Shown: positions 34,672-43,474 of the stretch, one piece after another
Position numbering within the stretch: position 1 is the stretch's first letter
Layout: the number at the start of each line of letters is the position of its first letter
Source of the DNA: Sporosarcina sp. FSL K6-1508
GTDB lineage: Bacteria > Bacillota > Bacilli > Bacillales_A > Planococcaceae
Direction: 5' to 3'
Length of the DNA: 64,000 nt
NCBI RefSeq assembly: GCF_038007465.1
Contig: NZ_JBBOXF010000001.1
Span: forward strand, 2,243,001 to 2,307,000
Made by a program: the position numbers and the translations under genes
Notes under the pieces: generated by a model
Database searches by the model: none
Seen by the model: only the letters and a program-made list of their open reading frames with translations
Told to the model about the DNA's origin: nothing

Positions 34672-35065
34672 ACCGCTCTTCTTTGCCTGGTTAGTATCGA
34701 TTACAGCGCTGGTAGGAAGCTTGTTTTTTAGCGAACGGATGGGCTTTGTACCATGCACATTTTGCTGGTATCAGCGGATTGTCATGTACCCCCTTGTTCT
34801 TTTTCTAGGCATTGCTTTTTACAGAAATGACCGCGATATCTACAAATACGTGCTTCCGATGTCAATACTAGGCATGCTTATTTCTAGTTATCATTATGCG
34901 CTGCAAAAAATACCCTCATTGCATGAATTTAGTGCATGTACGGGCGGAGTACCATGCTCAGGGCAATATATTAATTGGTTTGGTTTTGTAACTATTCCTT
35001 TTTTGGCACTCATTGCTTTTACGTTCATTACAGCTATGATGCTAATACTTCGTAAACGAAAATAA
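34661..35065 (+). CDS. bdbC: Quinone-linked disulfide oxidoreductase, DsbB/BdbC type
   Basis: 134-residue four-helix membrane protein. Cys32-Cys35 (CTFC) and Cys93/Cys99 (SACTGGVPC) are the two redox pairs that pass electrons from BdbD to quinone. Overlap with bdbD indicates coupled translation. A terminator follows immediately. Confidence 0.92.
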   Translation: MVNKPLFFAWLVSITALVGSLFFSERMGFVPCTFCWYQRIVMYPLVLFLGIAFYRNDRDIYKYVLPMSILGMLISSYHYALQKIPSLHEFSACTGGVPCSGQYINWFGFVTIPFLALIAFTFITAMMLILRKRK

Positions 35066-35068
35066 ACG

Positions 35069-35110
35069 TATGACAAGAGTCCCCTCCGATTAAGTAGGGG
35101 GCTCTTGTCT
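35069..35110 (+). terminator. Rho-independent terminator
   Basis: ACAAGAGTCCCCT / AGGGGGCTCTTGT with a 10-nt loop. It can also serve the convergent acetyltransferase gene. Confidence 0.85.
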
Positions 35111-35118
35111 ATGTTGGG

Positions 35119-35943
35119 TCATTGTTCAGCCCATAAATAATAGTCTTGGCCTTGGAGTGTCTTAAAACCGATTTGTTGATAGAGTCGAAGGGCGTGTTCA
35201 TTTTTTGTCTCTACTTCAAGCTGGACACTGCATCCTGCTTCATGTTCTTTCTTCACAATATTGCGCAGTGCTTTTCCGCCATACCCTTGGCCTTGGAATT
35301 CTGGCAACACGGCAAAGCCATAAATAAAGGCTTCTTCATCTTTTCTGCTCACTCGGATTTTACCAATCTTTTTACTATTCACTTCAATGATGAAATGGTG
35401 TTCATCAGGATTTTTTTTAACACGTTCATTGTGAAGCTTTCCATCTGCTTCAGTCATGTTAAAAGCGAGAACGTCGAGTTGTACTTCGAAATTGGAGTCC
35501 TCCGGTTGCGATTCGCGCAAGAAAATATCTTTGCTTTCTTCAAGAAGTTGTTCTTCCCAACCCATCTGAAACTCCGAAAAAGTATACGCACACGGCTGAT
35601 TAGCCAACCATTCTTTTGCGGAAATTGAAGTAGCGGGTGCGTTCAATAAAATCTTTTGGAACCCCTTCTCTTGAATTGATTGCATTGCCCTTAGCCAAAG
35701 AGCAGAAAAATGGTGTTTCCTTCTTTCGCACGGCCTAACCATCCCGCACACTTCAACTGTCGATCCGAAACCGTATAATGCCAAATAAGCGACGAGTTCT
35801 CCGTGTTCTTCATGAAAGAAATCCATGCTTTGATCATCTCTCTGTCGTAACATGTCCCAATTTAACTTTAGTCGGATGGCATCAACTTGCTCACACTCAT
35901 TTTGAAGGGTTTCAATTTTGTTTAATTGGTCATCTGTAAGCAT
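35119..35943 (-). CDS. GNAT family N-acetyltransferase
   Basis: 274 residues with a tandem GNAT arrangement: a diverged N-terminal half and a C-terminal catalytic half containing the acetyl-CoA loop FAVLPEFQGQGYGGKALRNI near 216 and ALRLYQQIGFKTL near 250. Resembles Bacillus proteins of this double-GNAT kind; substrate unknown. The ATG is preceded by GGAGGCTAT. Confidence 0.82.
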   Translation of the reverse strand: MLTDDQLNKIETLQNECEQVDAIRLKLNWDMLRQRDDQSMDFFHEEHGELVAYLALYGFGSTVEVCGMVRPCERRKHHFSALWLRAMQSIQEKGFQKILLNAPATSISAKEWLANQPCAYTFSEFQMGWEEQLLEESKDIFLRESQPEDSNFEVQLDVLAFNMTEADGKLHNERVKKNPDEHHFIIEVNSKKIGKIRVSRKDEEAFIYGFAVLPEFQGQGYGGKALRNIVKKEHEAGCSVQLEVETKNEHALRLYQQIGFKTLQGQDYYLWAEQ

Positions 35944-36147
35944 CTTATAGCCTCCATTTCATAGCATAAAACTATTATATACAAGTCTACTAAGAAGTGG
36001 GAATAATTAATCGGAAGAGGGAGACGGGATTTCTGTCCGGTACAACCGATTTTTTCTGTTTCGTGACAACTTTCACAGAAAGAAGTATGATGAATAAGGT
36101 TGTTTCCATCAGTTAGCTGATAAATACTATTGAAAGCGAGTTTATGT

Positions 36148-36789
36148 ATGACTATCATTCAAAATATAATTAGTTTCATATTACATATTGATGAACATTT
36201 GGTTGAAATTATCCAAAATTTCGGTTCATTGTCATATGTATTATTATTTTTAATCGTGTTTGTTGAAACCGGTCTTGTAATTTTTCCTTTTTTGCCGGGT
36301 GATTCATTACTGTTTGCAAGTGGAGCTCTTGCTGCAATGGGGGCTTTCAATATTGTACTTCTTCTTATCGTGTTCTTTACTGCAGCCGTCATTGGCGATA
36401 CAGTAAATTATCAAATCGGTAAAAAAGTTGGAACAGCAATTAAGCCTAATAGCTTGATTGGTAGAGTCATCGATCAAGAAAAAATGAATAAAGCAGAGGG
36501 TTTCTTTAATAAGCATGGTGGTAAAACGATAGTGATAGCTCGTTTTATGCCATTTATTCGTACATTCATACCCTTTGTTGCAGGGGCAAGTCGCATGAAT
36601 TACCGCTACTTTTTCATTTATAATGTGGTGGGAGCAGTATTATGGGTTGGAATATGCACAATTGCAGGTTTTTTCTTCGGGAATATTCCTATCATTAAAG
36701 ATAACTTCTCCACTGTTCTTTTATTAATTATATTTGTGTCTGTTCTGCCTGCTATTATCGGTGTTTTAAAGAGCCGTTTGAAGAAATAA
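36148..36789 (+). CDS. DedA family membrane protein
   Basis: 213 residues. Motifs VFVETGLVIFPFLPGDSLLF near 36, GDTVNYQIGKKVG near 80 and RFMPFIRTFIPFVAGASRMN near 131 define the DedA family, members of which flip or scramble lipid carriers and support membrane potential homeostasis. ATG 36148 chosen, with GAAAGCGAG upstream; an in-frame TTG at 36130 is the longer alternative. Stands alone, ended by a terminator. Confidence 0.9.
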   Translation: MTIIQNIISFILHIDEHLVEIIQNFGSLSYVLLFLIVFVETGLVIFPFLPGDSLLFASGALAAMGAFNIVLLLIVFFTAAVIGDTVNYQIGKKVGTAIKPNSLIGRVIDQEKMNKAEGFFNKHGGKTIVIARFMPFIRTFIPFVAGASRMNYRYFFIYNVVGAVLWVGICTIAGFFFGNIPIIKDNFSTVLLLIIFVSVLPAIIGVLKSRLKK

Positions 36790-36809
36790 TGAATGTATTG
36801 CTAACAAGG

Positions 36810-36847
36810 AAATACCTCTTGAGCGGATGATGCTCAGGAGGTATTTT
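36810..36847 (+). terminator. Rho-independent terminator
   Basis: AAATACCTC-TTGAGC / GCTCAG-GAGGTATTT stem downstream of dedA. Confidence 0.75.
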
Positions 36848-36907
36848 AAGTTATAATTCATCAGCAAGTAGCGCCGTTTTTTAAGTTTGTGAAGTAGAAT
36901 CAAAATC

Positions 36908-36953
36908 AAAATCACCGAGAGTCTCCGTGTATACGGAGACTCTCGGTGATTTT
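36908..36953. terminator. Very strong hairpin, terminator of the SCO operon
   Basis: AAAATCACCGAGAGTCTCCG pairs perfectly over 20 bp with its complement around a TGTATA loop. It sits just 3' of the SCO stop on the minus strand. Confidence 0.88.
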
Positions 36954-36955
36954 CG

Positions 36956-37525
36956 TTACTTAAGCAATTTTTTTATATCCTTCATTAATTCTTTAACATA
37001 GGATGCATCTACATAATTGTATTCGTTCACAATACGACCATGCTGATCAATTAAATAAAAGTTTGTTCCGTGAATGACTTGATTGGATGTGGTGGGCTTT
37101 TGGACAATTGTTTGAAATTGCTCCCTTGCAAATACTTCGATTACTTCTTGTGTATAGCCTGTCAATGCATGCCAATTCGATTCATCATCTGTGAACTGAA
37201 GAAGATAGTTTTTTAATGCTTTTGGTGAATCGATTGTTGGGTCGACAGTGAACGATACGAATTCGACTTGAATGCCTTCTCCCTTGATTTTTTTCTGCAA
37301 AGAAGCCATTTCATTCGTCATCGGTGAACAAACGGTTTTGCATTTTGTGAAGATGAAATCGGCAATCCAGACTTTACCTGCTAACTCTTCCGTGCCGAAT
37401 GGTTTTCCGTTTTGGTCTGAATAAGAAAAGGGAACAATCTTTTTTGAGTTTTGAGGCTCAGAACCACAGGCAGAAATAAGTATAATTAGGGCAAGTGAAA
37501 TAAGTAGATATCGTGTTTTTTTCAA
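36956..37525 (-). CDS. SCO1/SenC family copper-binding lipoprotein
   Basis: 189 residues from TTG 37525, giving a compact lipoprotein signal with lipobox ISAC (Cys20). The thioredoxin-fold domain carries the copper ligands: FTKCKTVCSPM (two cysteines near 67 and 71) and VIHGTNFYLID (histidine near 157). SCO proteins help assemble the CuA centre of cytochrome c oxidase. AGAGGTG at the end of the kinase gene serves as ribosome binding site; an ATG at 37546 is the alternative start but would lengthen the signal with basic residues. Third gene behind the response regulator and kinase. Confidence 0.88.
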   Translation of the reverse strand: MKKTRYLLISLALIILISACGSEPQNSKKIVPFSYSDQNGKPFGTEELAGKVWIADFIFTKCKTVCSPMTNEMASLQKKIKGEGIQVEFVSFTVDPTIDSPKALKNYLLQFTDDESNWHALTGYTQEVIEVFAREQFQTIVQKPTTSNQVIHGTNFYLIDQHGRIVNEYNYVDASYVKELMKDIKKLLK

Positions 37526-37526
37526 A

Positions 37527-38948
37527 TTACACCTCTTCTTTTTCATCACCGGATAAGCCCGGCAATCCAATAGTTACGACTGTACCTCTTGCTGTGTCGC
37601 TGGTCATCTCAAACGTTCCATTGTGTAGTCGAATGATTTCTTTTACAATAGAGAGCCCCAAGCCTGTGCCGCCCGTGGTGCGATTTCGGGCTTTATCTGT
37701 CCGGAAAAAACGATCGCCAAGTCGTTCGATATCTTCTTCGTCAATTAGGATCCCGTCGTTTGTCACTCGGTATTGGAGTAAGTTCCTTTTTTTTGTTAGT
37801 TCAATTACTAAGATGCCGCTAGTAACGGAATATTTTATGGCATTGTCTATTGTATTGTAAAAGATTTGTTGGATTCTTTTCGGATCTCCAGTCATAATAA
37901 GTTCTTCTTCGATGTTTAATTCGAGGAGTAACTTTTTTTCTGTGATGTGAATTGTGAAAAGAGTGATCGTATCTAGCAGTAATTGAGCAATGGCAATGGG
38001 CTGCATGTCAATCGTATACAACTCTTCTTGCAGATGATTTAATTCGACAAGGTCAGTAATCAATTTAGACAATCGTTCTGTTTCTTTTTCAATCGTCGTC
38101 AAATAGCTTTGTGCTTCTTCAGGTGACGAATATATTTTATTCTTTAGAACATGTGTGTAACCGCTGATATATGTCAGTGGGGTTCGTAGTTCGTGAACGA
38201 TATTCGAAGAGAACTCCTTCTTGCGCTCTTCCTGTTGTTCAAGTGAAAGGCTCATCAAATTGAATGCCTTCGTCAATTGGCCAATCTCATCATCCCGATC
38301 ACTTTTAACCCGATTTGAATAGTTCCCTTTGGATACTTCATAAGAAAGTTGTTGAAGATCCTGAAGTGGTCTGAATAGGGAACGCCATGTTTGATTAACG
38401 ACTAAAAAGAGTGTGAGGAAAAAAAATGAACCGATGGTTAACAATATTGGGATACTTCCCCGGAATACATCTTGTACGGCTGCGAGCGGAACATAGATAT
38501 AGATAAAACCGATGAGCCCATTTTCACCTTTGATTGGAAAAATAGCTCCTAGAATTTCACGGTCAAGTTCCTGTACGAATCCCTCTTTTAGTACATAGGA
38601 TCCTTTTTCCAATGTTGCCCGGTCACTTGCATCGACAAGTGTTTCGTAATTGATTTTATAAGGGAAATAGGAGGTGAGATCCTCTAAGTTATCAACAACA
38701 ATAATTTCGTATTCCGAAACGATATTATACCATTGGATTTTCTCAATGATTTCATCACTTAATTCACCGTAGTGATAGTGAGAGGCCGTTCTTTTACCTT
38801 GATACACAATGGAATCCTCAATACTTGCTATATACAATTCAGAATAAAGATAATGAATAAAGAAAAAGGAAAAGAGAATCGTAAATGCGATACTTGAAAT
38901 CAGTACCACTAGTATTTTTTTGCTTAATGTAAGTTTCCTCATCTTCAC
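37527..38948 (-). CDS. Sensor histidine kinase
   Basis: 473 residues: membrane helices near 12-32 and 160-180 flank an extracytoplasmic sensor region; HAMP follows at about 180-235; the H-box SSNIVHELRTPLTYISGY is near 250 and the ATPase domain has N, G1 (KARNRTTGGTGLGLSIVKEI near 420) and G2 motifs. Overlaps the response regulator by 4 bp. The signal is unknown; position next to SCO and a YtkA-type lipoprotein suggests copper, redox or envelope stress. Confidence 0.9.
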   Translation of the reverse strand: MKMRKLTLSKKILVVLISSIAFTILFSFFFIHYLYSELYIASIEDSIVYQGKRTASHYHYGELSDEIIEKIQWYNIVSEYEIIVVDNLEDLTSYFPYKINYETLVDASDRATLEKGSYVLKEGFVQELDREILGAIFPIKGENGLIGFIYIYVPLAAVQDVFRGSIPILLTIGSFFFLTLFLVVNQTWRSLFRPLQDLQQLSYEVSKGNYSNRVKSDRDDEIGQLTKAFNLMSLSLEQQEERKKEFSSNIVHELRTPLTYISGYTHVLKNKIYSSPEEAQSYLTTIEKETERLSKLITDLVELNHLQEELYTIDMQPIAIAQLLLDTITLFTIHITEKKLLLELNIEEELIMTGDPKRIQQIFYNTIDNAIKYSVTSGILVIELTKKRNLLQYRVTNDGILIDEEDIERLGDRFFRTDKARNRTTGGTGLGLSIVKEIIRLHNGTFEMTSDTARGTVVTIGLPGLSGDEKEEV

Positions 38949-39619
38949 ACCTCGAATTTATAGCCAATACCCCAAACTGTTTCTATTCGTTCTCCATCAG
39001 TGCCCATTTTGAGCCGTAGTGTTTTAATATGCGTATCGACTGTCCGTTCACTACTTTGATGATCTTCTCCCCAAACGATATGGAGCAACTGTTCCCTAGA
39101 ATAGACTCGTCCTTTATTTTTCGCAAGGATATAGAGCATGCCAAATTCTTTTAGTGTTAATGATAAAGGTTTTCCATTTAACAGCACTGTATGTGCTGAA
39201 TTATCAATGAGAAGTGGCCCGACTTTTAAACTATCGGCAGCAGGTTTAGTTAGATAAGATCTTCTTAGTACGGATTCGATTCGGGCAAGAAGTTCGCCTG
39301 GTAAGAAGGGCTTGACAATATAATCATCGCCGCCTAGTTTTAGACCTTGTATTTTATCCCATTCCTCCCCTTTTGCTGATAAAAAGATGAGAGGGATCGT
39401 TGATGTGCGTTTTATTTCTCTGGCGAATGTAAAGCCGTCCATATAAGGCATCATAACGTCAACGATTAGCAGCTGAGGGGCTGCTTTGGCTATCAATGAA
39501 AGTGCGTGGATACCGTCCGTTGCTTCAACAACAGTGTAGCCTTCTTTTTCTAGGAACATTCTAATCAGTTTCCTCATTTGCGGTTCATCGTCTATAATCA
39601 TAATGGTAGCTGAATTCAA
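38945..39619 (-). CDS. OmpR/PhoB family response regulator
   Basis: 224 residues: receiver domain with phosphoacceptor Asp54 (LIVDVMMPYMDG), Asp10/Asp11 and Lys in LSAKGE, and a C-terminal winged helix (VYSREQLLHIVWGEDHQSSE, TVDTHIKTLRLKM). First gene of the RR-HK-SCO operon and divergent from the YtkA-type lipoprotein gene, with candidate binding repeats between them. Confidence 0.92.
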   Translation of the reverse strand: MNSATIMIIDDEPQMRKLIRMFLEKEGYTVVEATDGIHALSLIAKAAPQLLIVDVMMPYMDGFTFAREIKRTSTIPLIFLSAKGEEWDKIQGLKLGGDDYIVKPFLPGELLARIESVLRRSYLTKPAADSLKVGPLLIDNSAHTVLLNGKPLSLTLKEFGMLYILAKNKGRVYSREQLLHIVWGEDHQSSERTVDTHIKTLRLKMGTDGERIETVWGIGYKFEV

Positions 39620-39674
39620 GATAAAACCTCACTTCACTTATAAATTGCTAATCGTACTCATTTTCCTGGATAGA

Positions 39675-39706
39675 TGTGAAAATCATGTGAAGCACAGCAC
39701 TTCACA
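39675..39706. promoter_or_regulatory. Candidate response-regulator binding sites between divergent genes
   Basis: TGTGAA occurs at 39675-39680 and 39686-39691, an 11-bp step typical of OmpR-type direct repeats. The second copy also pairs with TTCACA at 39701-39706, giving the inverted repeat GTGAAG-N7-CTTCAC. Confidence 0.45.
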
Positions 39707-39784
39707 ATTAGTTCTAACTTATCTTCTATAATCATAACGAATATAACGAATTACGTTAAGTAAAAAGACAATGGAGGAATCTTA

Positions 39785-40537
39785 ATGAAAAAAAGAATTG
39801 GATTGTACCTTATGGTTTTCATGTTGGCAACGTTGGCAGCATGCGGTAAAGAGGAAGAGGGGATAAATACTGATGGAGAAATGCCTCTTCCGCTTGAGGT
39901 GGATTTGACTGTGACAGAACAAGCCGAAGTGGATGGCACTGTAGAAATGGCAGCGGTTGTTTCACAGGGCGATGAAAAAATAGAAGATGCGGATGAAGTG
40001 GTTTTTGAAATCTGGGAAGAAAGTAAAAAAGACGAGAGCTTCAAAATTGAGGCTGCAAATGAAAAAGACGGTTTGTATACAGCTGAAACTGCGTTCGACC
40101 ATGATGGTCTTTTTCACGTTCAAGTCCATGTATCAGCGAGAGCTTTACATACAATGCCGAAAAAAGAAGTAATCGTTGGTAATGGCGGGCATTATGAAGA
40201 AGCTGACGAAGGTGAAGTAGAACACGAACATGAACATGCTGATGGATTTTCAATGCATTTTATGAATCCTGAAAATATGAAGTCCGGAGAATCAGCGAAA
40301 CTCGTAGTTCACCTAGAAGTAGATGGCCAACCATTTGAAAAAGCGCGTGTACGATACGAAATCTGGAACGAAACAAATCCTGAAAAACACGATTGGGTCG
40401 ATGTCGACGAATCAACTGCCGGTGAATATGCAACATCCTATACTTTTGAGGAAGCGGATACGTACAAAATTCAAATCCATGTAGAAGACGATAAAGAATT
40501 ACATGAACATGAAGAACATACACTAGAAGTTAAATGA
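39785..40537 (+). CDS. Lipoprotein with two YtkA-like domains and a His-rich linker
   Basis: 250 residues. Lipoprotein signal with lipobox LAAC (Cys19), then two related immunoglobulin-like YtkA/FixH-type domains (about 35-135 and 155-248; compare EVVFEIWEESKKDESF with RVRYEIWNETNPEKHD). The linker EHEHEHADGFSMHFMNPENM is rich in His and Met and could bind copper; that is inference. Divergent from the two-component/SCO operon, and ended by a terminator. Confidence 0.82.
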   Translation: MKKRIGLYLMVFMLATLAACGKEEEGINTDGEMPLPLEVDLTVTEQAEVDGTVEMAAVVSQGDEKIEDADEVVFEIWEESKKDESFKIEAANEKDGLYTAETAFDHDGLFHVQVHVSARALHTMPKKEVIVGNGGHYEEADEGEVEHEHEHADGFSMHFMNPENMKSGESAKLVVHLEVDGQPFEKARVRYEIWNETNPEKHDWVDVDESTAGEYATSYTFEEADTYKIQIHVEDDKELHEHEEHTLEVK

Positions 40538-40546
40538 AAAGTAATG

Positions 40547-40586
40547 GAACCTGCTCGCCTTACAAGGCGGGAGGTTCCATTTTTAA
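40547..40586. terminator. Rho-independent terminator between convergent genes
   Basis: GGAACCTGCTCGCCT / GGCGGGAGGTTCC, followed by ATTTTTAA; T-rich on the minus side as well. Confidence 0.8.
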
Positions 40587-40597
40587 TTGAAATAGGA

Positions 40598-41182
40598 TCA
40601 AAAAAACATTTCATAAATGCCAATTACGATTAGCAAGAGTCCGGCGATGCTATTGGAATATTGCCCGAATAGCGTATTGCCGATTCTATTGCCAAGCATA
40701 ACACCGAGTGCAATTGAAATTACGGAGAATATTCCAATTGAAATGGAAGTGAAAAGTGGAGAGACGCCTGTGATACCCGCACCAAAACCAATCGTTAAGC
40801 AGTTTAGCGCAAGCACAAATCCTAAGAAAATAGATTCTCTTAAAGTGATTTTCTTCGCTTTATTTAAACTTACAAATACGGAGCGCGTATCTGTTATTCG
40901 GTTTGACTTATTTCTATCAAATAAGGGTGAGGTTATGATAAACCAAACACCAAGACCGATAATTAGGGAGCCTCCCATATAGTTGGCGAATGATTGTGAA
41001 AAGTAATTGGATAAATAACTACCTGCTGTTATCGAGATAAACGCAAAGATAATAGAAGTTAGGGAAATAAGTATATTGTATAGTAAAGGAATTTTGTTGA
41101 ATTTAAGACCATATGAAACACTTATTACTAAATTATCAATGTTAGCCGCAACCCCTATTAATAATATAGTCAGCCATTGCAT
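40598..41182 (-). CDS. ytaF: Sporulation membrane protein YtaF (MntP-like)
   Basis: 194 residues with six hydrophobic helices. The first contains VAANIDNLVISVSYG, and the fourth LALNCLTIGFGAGITG, the paired polar motifs of YtaF, a relative of the manganese exporter MntP. In B. subtilis it is a sporulation-associated membrane protein of unclear function. ATG 41182 follows AGGGGGAAATTAAT; an upstream in-frame ATG is not preceded by such a site. Supports a spore-forming lineage. Confidence 0.82.
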   Translation of the reverse strand: MQWLTILLIGVAANIDNLVISVSYGLKFNKIPLLYNILISLTSIIFAFISITAGSYLSNYFSQSFANYMGGSLIIGLGVWFIITSPLFDRNKSNRITDTRSVFVSLNKAKKITLRESIFLGFVLALNCLTIGFGAGITGVSPLFTSISIGIFSVISIALGVMLGNRIGNTLFGQYSNSIAGLLLIVIGIYEMFF

Positions 41183-41643
41183 ATTAATTTCCCCCTGCAA
41201 CTGTTTGTTCATCACCTATCTATATGAGCTAATAAGAAGTAGCGTGCGGGCTCGGTTTACAAAATAATGCGTTCAATCAATGTAGGTAAATAATAGAGTG
41301 AATGGTGTTTTCTTGACAATTAGGTTAAGAAGGCACTTTTTTTGCTCGAGTAATGATTTACCAAAAAATCAAAATGAAATTAATCAACTACTAGACACTC
41401 CGTGTATAATTGCTTTTTGGATTGCTTTGGATTGAACAACTTCTATAAAGCCCTCGAATACATCGCGATATTGAAGAGCTATCCACATTCATCGTGAATA
41501 GCTTTACGTTTTACTGAAAGGGTGGATGTTAAACTGTATACTAAAAGTAACTAACAAGTTGAAGTATTGAATCGGGTGTGGCCGAAGCGATACAATGGAA
41601 TTCTTAATTTCAACTAATATACATAGTTAAAGGGGAGATCAGG
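41183..41643. other. Intergenic region without a supported gene
   Basis: Contains a hairpin at about 41481-41508 (AGCTATCCAC / GTGAATAGCT) and, at 41600-41625, TTAATTTCAACTAATATACA, which loosely resembles the right end of the dispersed repeat. TTGACA at about 41314 could be a -35 box but no matching -10 is convincing. The osmC ribosome binding site AAAGGGGAG is at its end. Confidence 0.5.
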
Positions 41644-42087
41644 ATGGCAGAACACTACTTCCATTTAAAAGCGGATTGGCCGGGTTTACGGAATGATAGT
41701 GGAACAATTGATGCAGGGAATTTAAAGACTGAAGTGTCTATCCCACCTGAAATGGATGGACCTGGAATTGGTACGAATCCGGATGAAATGTTGTTAGGAG
41801 CAGCGGCGACATGTTATATCATCACGCTTGCCGCAATGATGGAGCGCAGTAAACTTGAGAAAGTGGCCTTAACCATGGAGTCTGTCGGCGTTGTCGACGT
41901 AACGAATGGCGTCATAACATACAAAAAGATTATCCATAAACCACGAATTGTCTTGAAGCAGGATGCGACTGAAAAGGATGAAGCACTAGCGCTGAAGCTT
42001 GCGGAAAAAGCAGAAACGTCCTGCATGATCAGTCGTGCGGTCAAAGGGAATGTAGAAATTGAGTTGGACGCAACTGTAACAAAATAG
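41644..42087 (+). CDS. OsmC/Ohr family peroxiredoxin-like protein
   Basis: 147 residues. The two conserved cysteines of OsmC-type thiol peroxidases are Cys57 (AAATCYIITLA) and Cys127 (AETSCMISRA), with the glycine-rich GTNPDEMLLGA before the first. It resembles the SACOL1771-type subgroup. Detoxifies organic hydroperoxides by family knowledge. Single gene, AAAGGGGAG before the ATG, and a weak terminator after it. Confidence 0.87.
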   Translation: MAEHYFHLKADWPGLRNDSGTIDAGNLKTEVSIPPEMDGPGIGTNPDEMLLGAAATCYIITLAAMMERSKLEKVALTMESVGVVDVTNGVITYKKIIHKPRIVLKQDATEKDEALALKLAEKAETSCMISRAVKGNVEIELDATVTK

Positions 42088-42224
42088 AATGATAAAATGA
42101 TGGATAACCGTGCTCAATAGAGTGCGGTTTTTTCATGCGATAAAAATAATGTTGAATAATTCATAGATGAAGCGTATATTTGTTTATATAAAACTAAACT
42201 ATATTGAAAGGTGTTTATAATCAA

Positions 42225-43325
42225 ATGAATATGTCGCTAGATTACCCGGTGGAAGTTATAGAGAAAGGTTACCGTGAAGAAAATCGTCATTATTGTTGCT
42301 TACTTTGTGGCGAAGAGGTTGAAAAAGGAGTGATTTATCCTGTAGGGGACGTATTTTTCGAAGATTGGCGTTTTATGGAACATCATATCGAGAAAGCTCA
42401 TGGTTCCGTTTTTGAACTGCTACTTTCGGGTGGTAAGGATCAGACGGGCTTGTCCGATCAGCAAACGAAACTGCTTTTTTTGATTTACGAAGGAAAGACA
42501 GACAAAGAAATTCAAAAAGAATTAAAAATCGGAAGCATGTCGACGATTCGTAATCATCGTTTCTCCTTACGAAAAAAAGAAAAACAAGCAAAAACACTTC
42601 TAGTTTTAATGAATTTATTGAAACAGCGACAAGAAGTTATAACAGAAGAACCGGATAACGATGGGACGATTGAGAAATCATTTGAACCTCCGGCGGAATT
42701 AGCACGCTATTTTTCAAAAGAAGATGGTCGTTTGAAAACACTCCGCTTAAATGAGCAAGAAAAAGACCATTTATTGGCTGCAATTGCCCTTTTCTTAAAT
42801 GCGAAAAAAGTATACACAGAAAGTGAAATCAACGTAATTTTAGAACCGATTTTTGAAGATTATATGTTATTGCGCCGGGAGATGGTTGACCGTGGTGTGT
42901 TGACGCGAAACACTGAGGGCAGTGAATACCGACTTTACTGCAAAAATGAAAATGGAGATGGAGAAGAAATGGATTTTAAAAAAGAAATGAAGTTGAAAGC
43001 GAAGGAAGAGAAACCGAGTTACGGGATTTTTCAAATCAAGAATGTGAAGAATGGGAAGTTATTTGTCAGTTCGACACCGAATTTCAAAACATTAAATGGA
43101 TTGGAATTCATGTTAAATACCGGTGGGCATAGCAATAAAGAACTCCAAACCGATTGGAGTGAACATGGAAAAGATAATTTTGAAATTGAAATACTTGAAA
43201 CGATAGATGAAAAGGATTGGAGAGGGACTAATAAAAAGAAAATTCTTGAAAAGCAGTTGGATAAGTGGTTAGAAGTGATAAAGCCATACGGGGAAAATGG
43301 ATACAATAGCCTCAAAAAAGTATAA
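42225..43325 (+). CDS. Zinc-finger/HTH - DUF2087 - GIY-YIG-like fusion protein
   Basis: 366 residues in three parts. Residues ~1-60 hold CCLLCGEEV and a HHIEKAH pair, a probable C2H2-like finger, then a LuxR-like helix-turn-helix (LSDQQTKLLFLIYEGKTDKE, with IQKELKIGSMSTIRNH). Residues ~160-240 are DUF2087 (GRLKTLRLNEQEKDHLLAAI, ending LRREMVDRGVLTRNTEGSEY). The last ~100 resemble GIY-YIG nucleases (YGIFQIKNVKNGKLFVSSTP, LQTDWSEHGKDNFEIEILET), but the two signature tyrosines are Phe, so activity is doubtful. Start ATG 42225 with AAAGGTG upstream. Role unknown, possibly a DNA-binding regulator. Confidence 0.75.
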   Translation: MNMSLDYPVEVIEKGYREENRHYCCLLCGEEVEKGVIYPVGDVFFEDWRFMEHHIEKAHGSVFELLLSGGKDQTGLSDQQTKLLFLIYEGKTDKEIQKELKIGSMSTIRNHRFSLRKKEKQAKTLLVLMNLLKQRQEVITEEPDNDGTIEKSFEPPAELARYFSKEDGRLKTLRLNEQEKDHLLAAIALFLNAKKVYTESEINVILEPIFEDYMLLRREMVDRGVLTRNTEGSEYRLYCKNENGDGEEMDFKKEMKLKAKEEKPSYGIFQIKNVKNGKLFVSSTPNFKTLNGLEFMLNTGGHSNKELQTDWSEHGKDNFEIEILETIDEKDWRGTNKKKILEKQLDKWLEVIKPYGENGYNSLKKV

Positions 43326-43330
43326 TAAGT

Positions 43331-43380
43331 AATGAAAAAGACAGCATACACAGTTTGTGTGAATGCTGTCTTTTTTCATT
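43331..43380 (+). terminator. Rho-independent terminator
   Basis: AATGAAAAAGACAGCAT / ATGCTGTCTTTTTTCATT with a 12-nt loop. Confidence 0.88.
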
Positions 43381-43474
43381 GCAATGGGAATTATAAAATC
43401 TTGTATTTATGAGTACTTTCTACATAGAGATTACACGTCTAGAATCCATCGTCTAGCAAGAGTTTTTGATCAGT

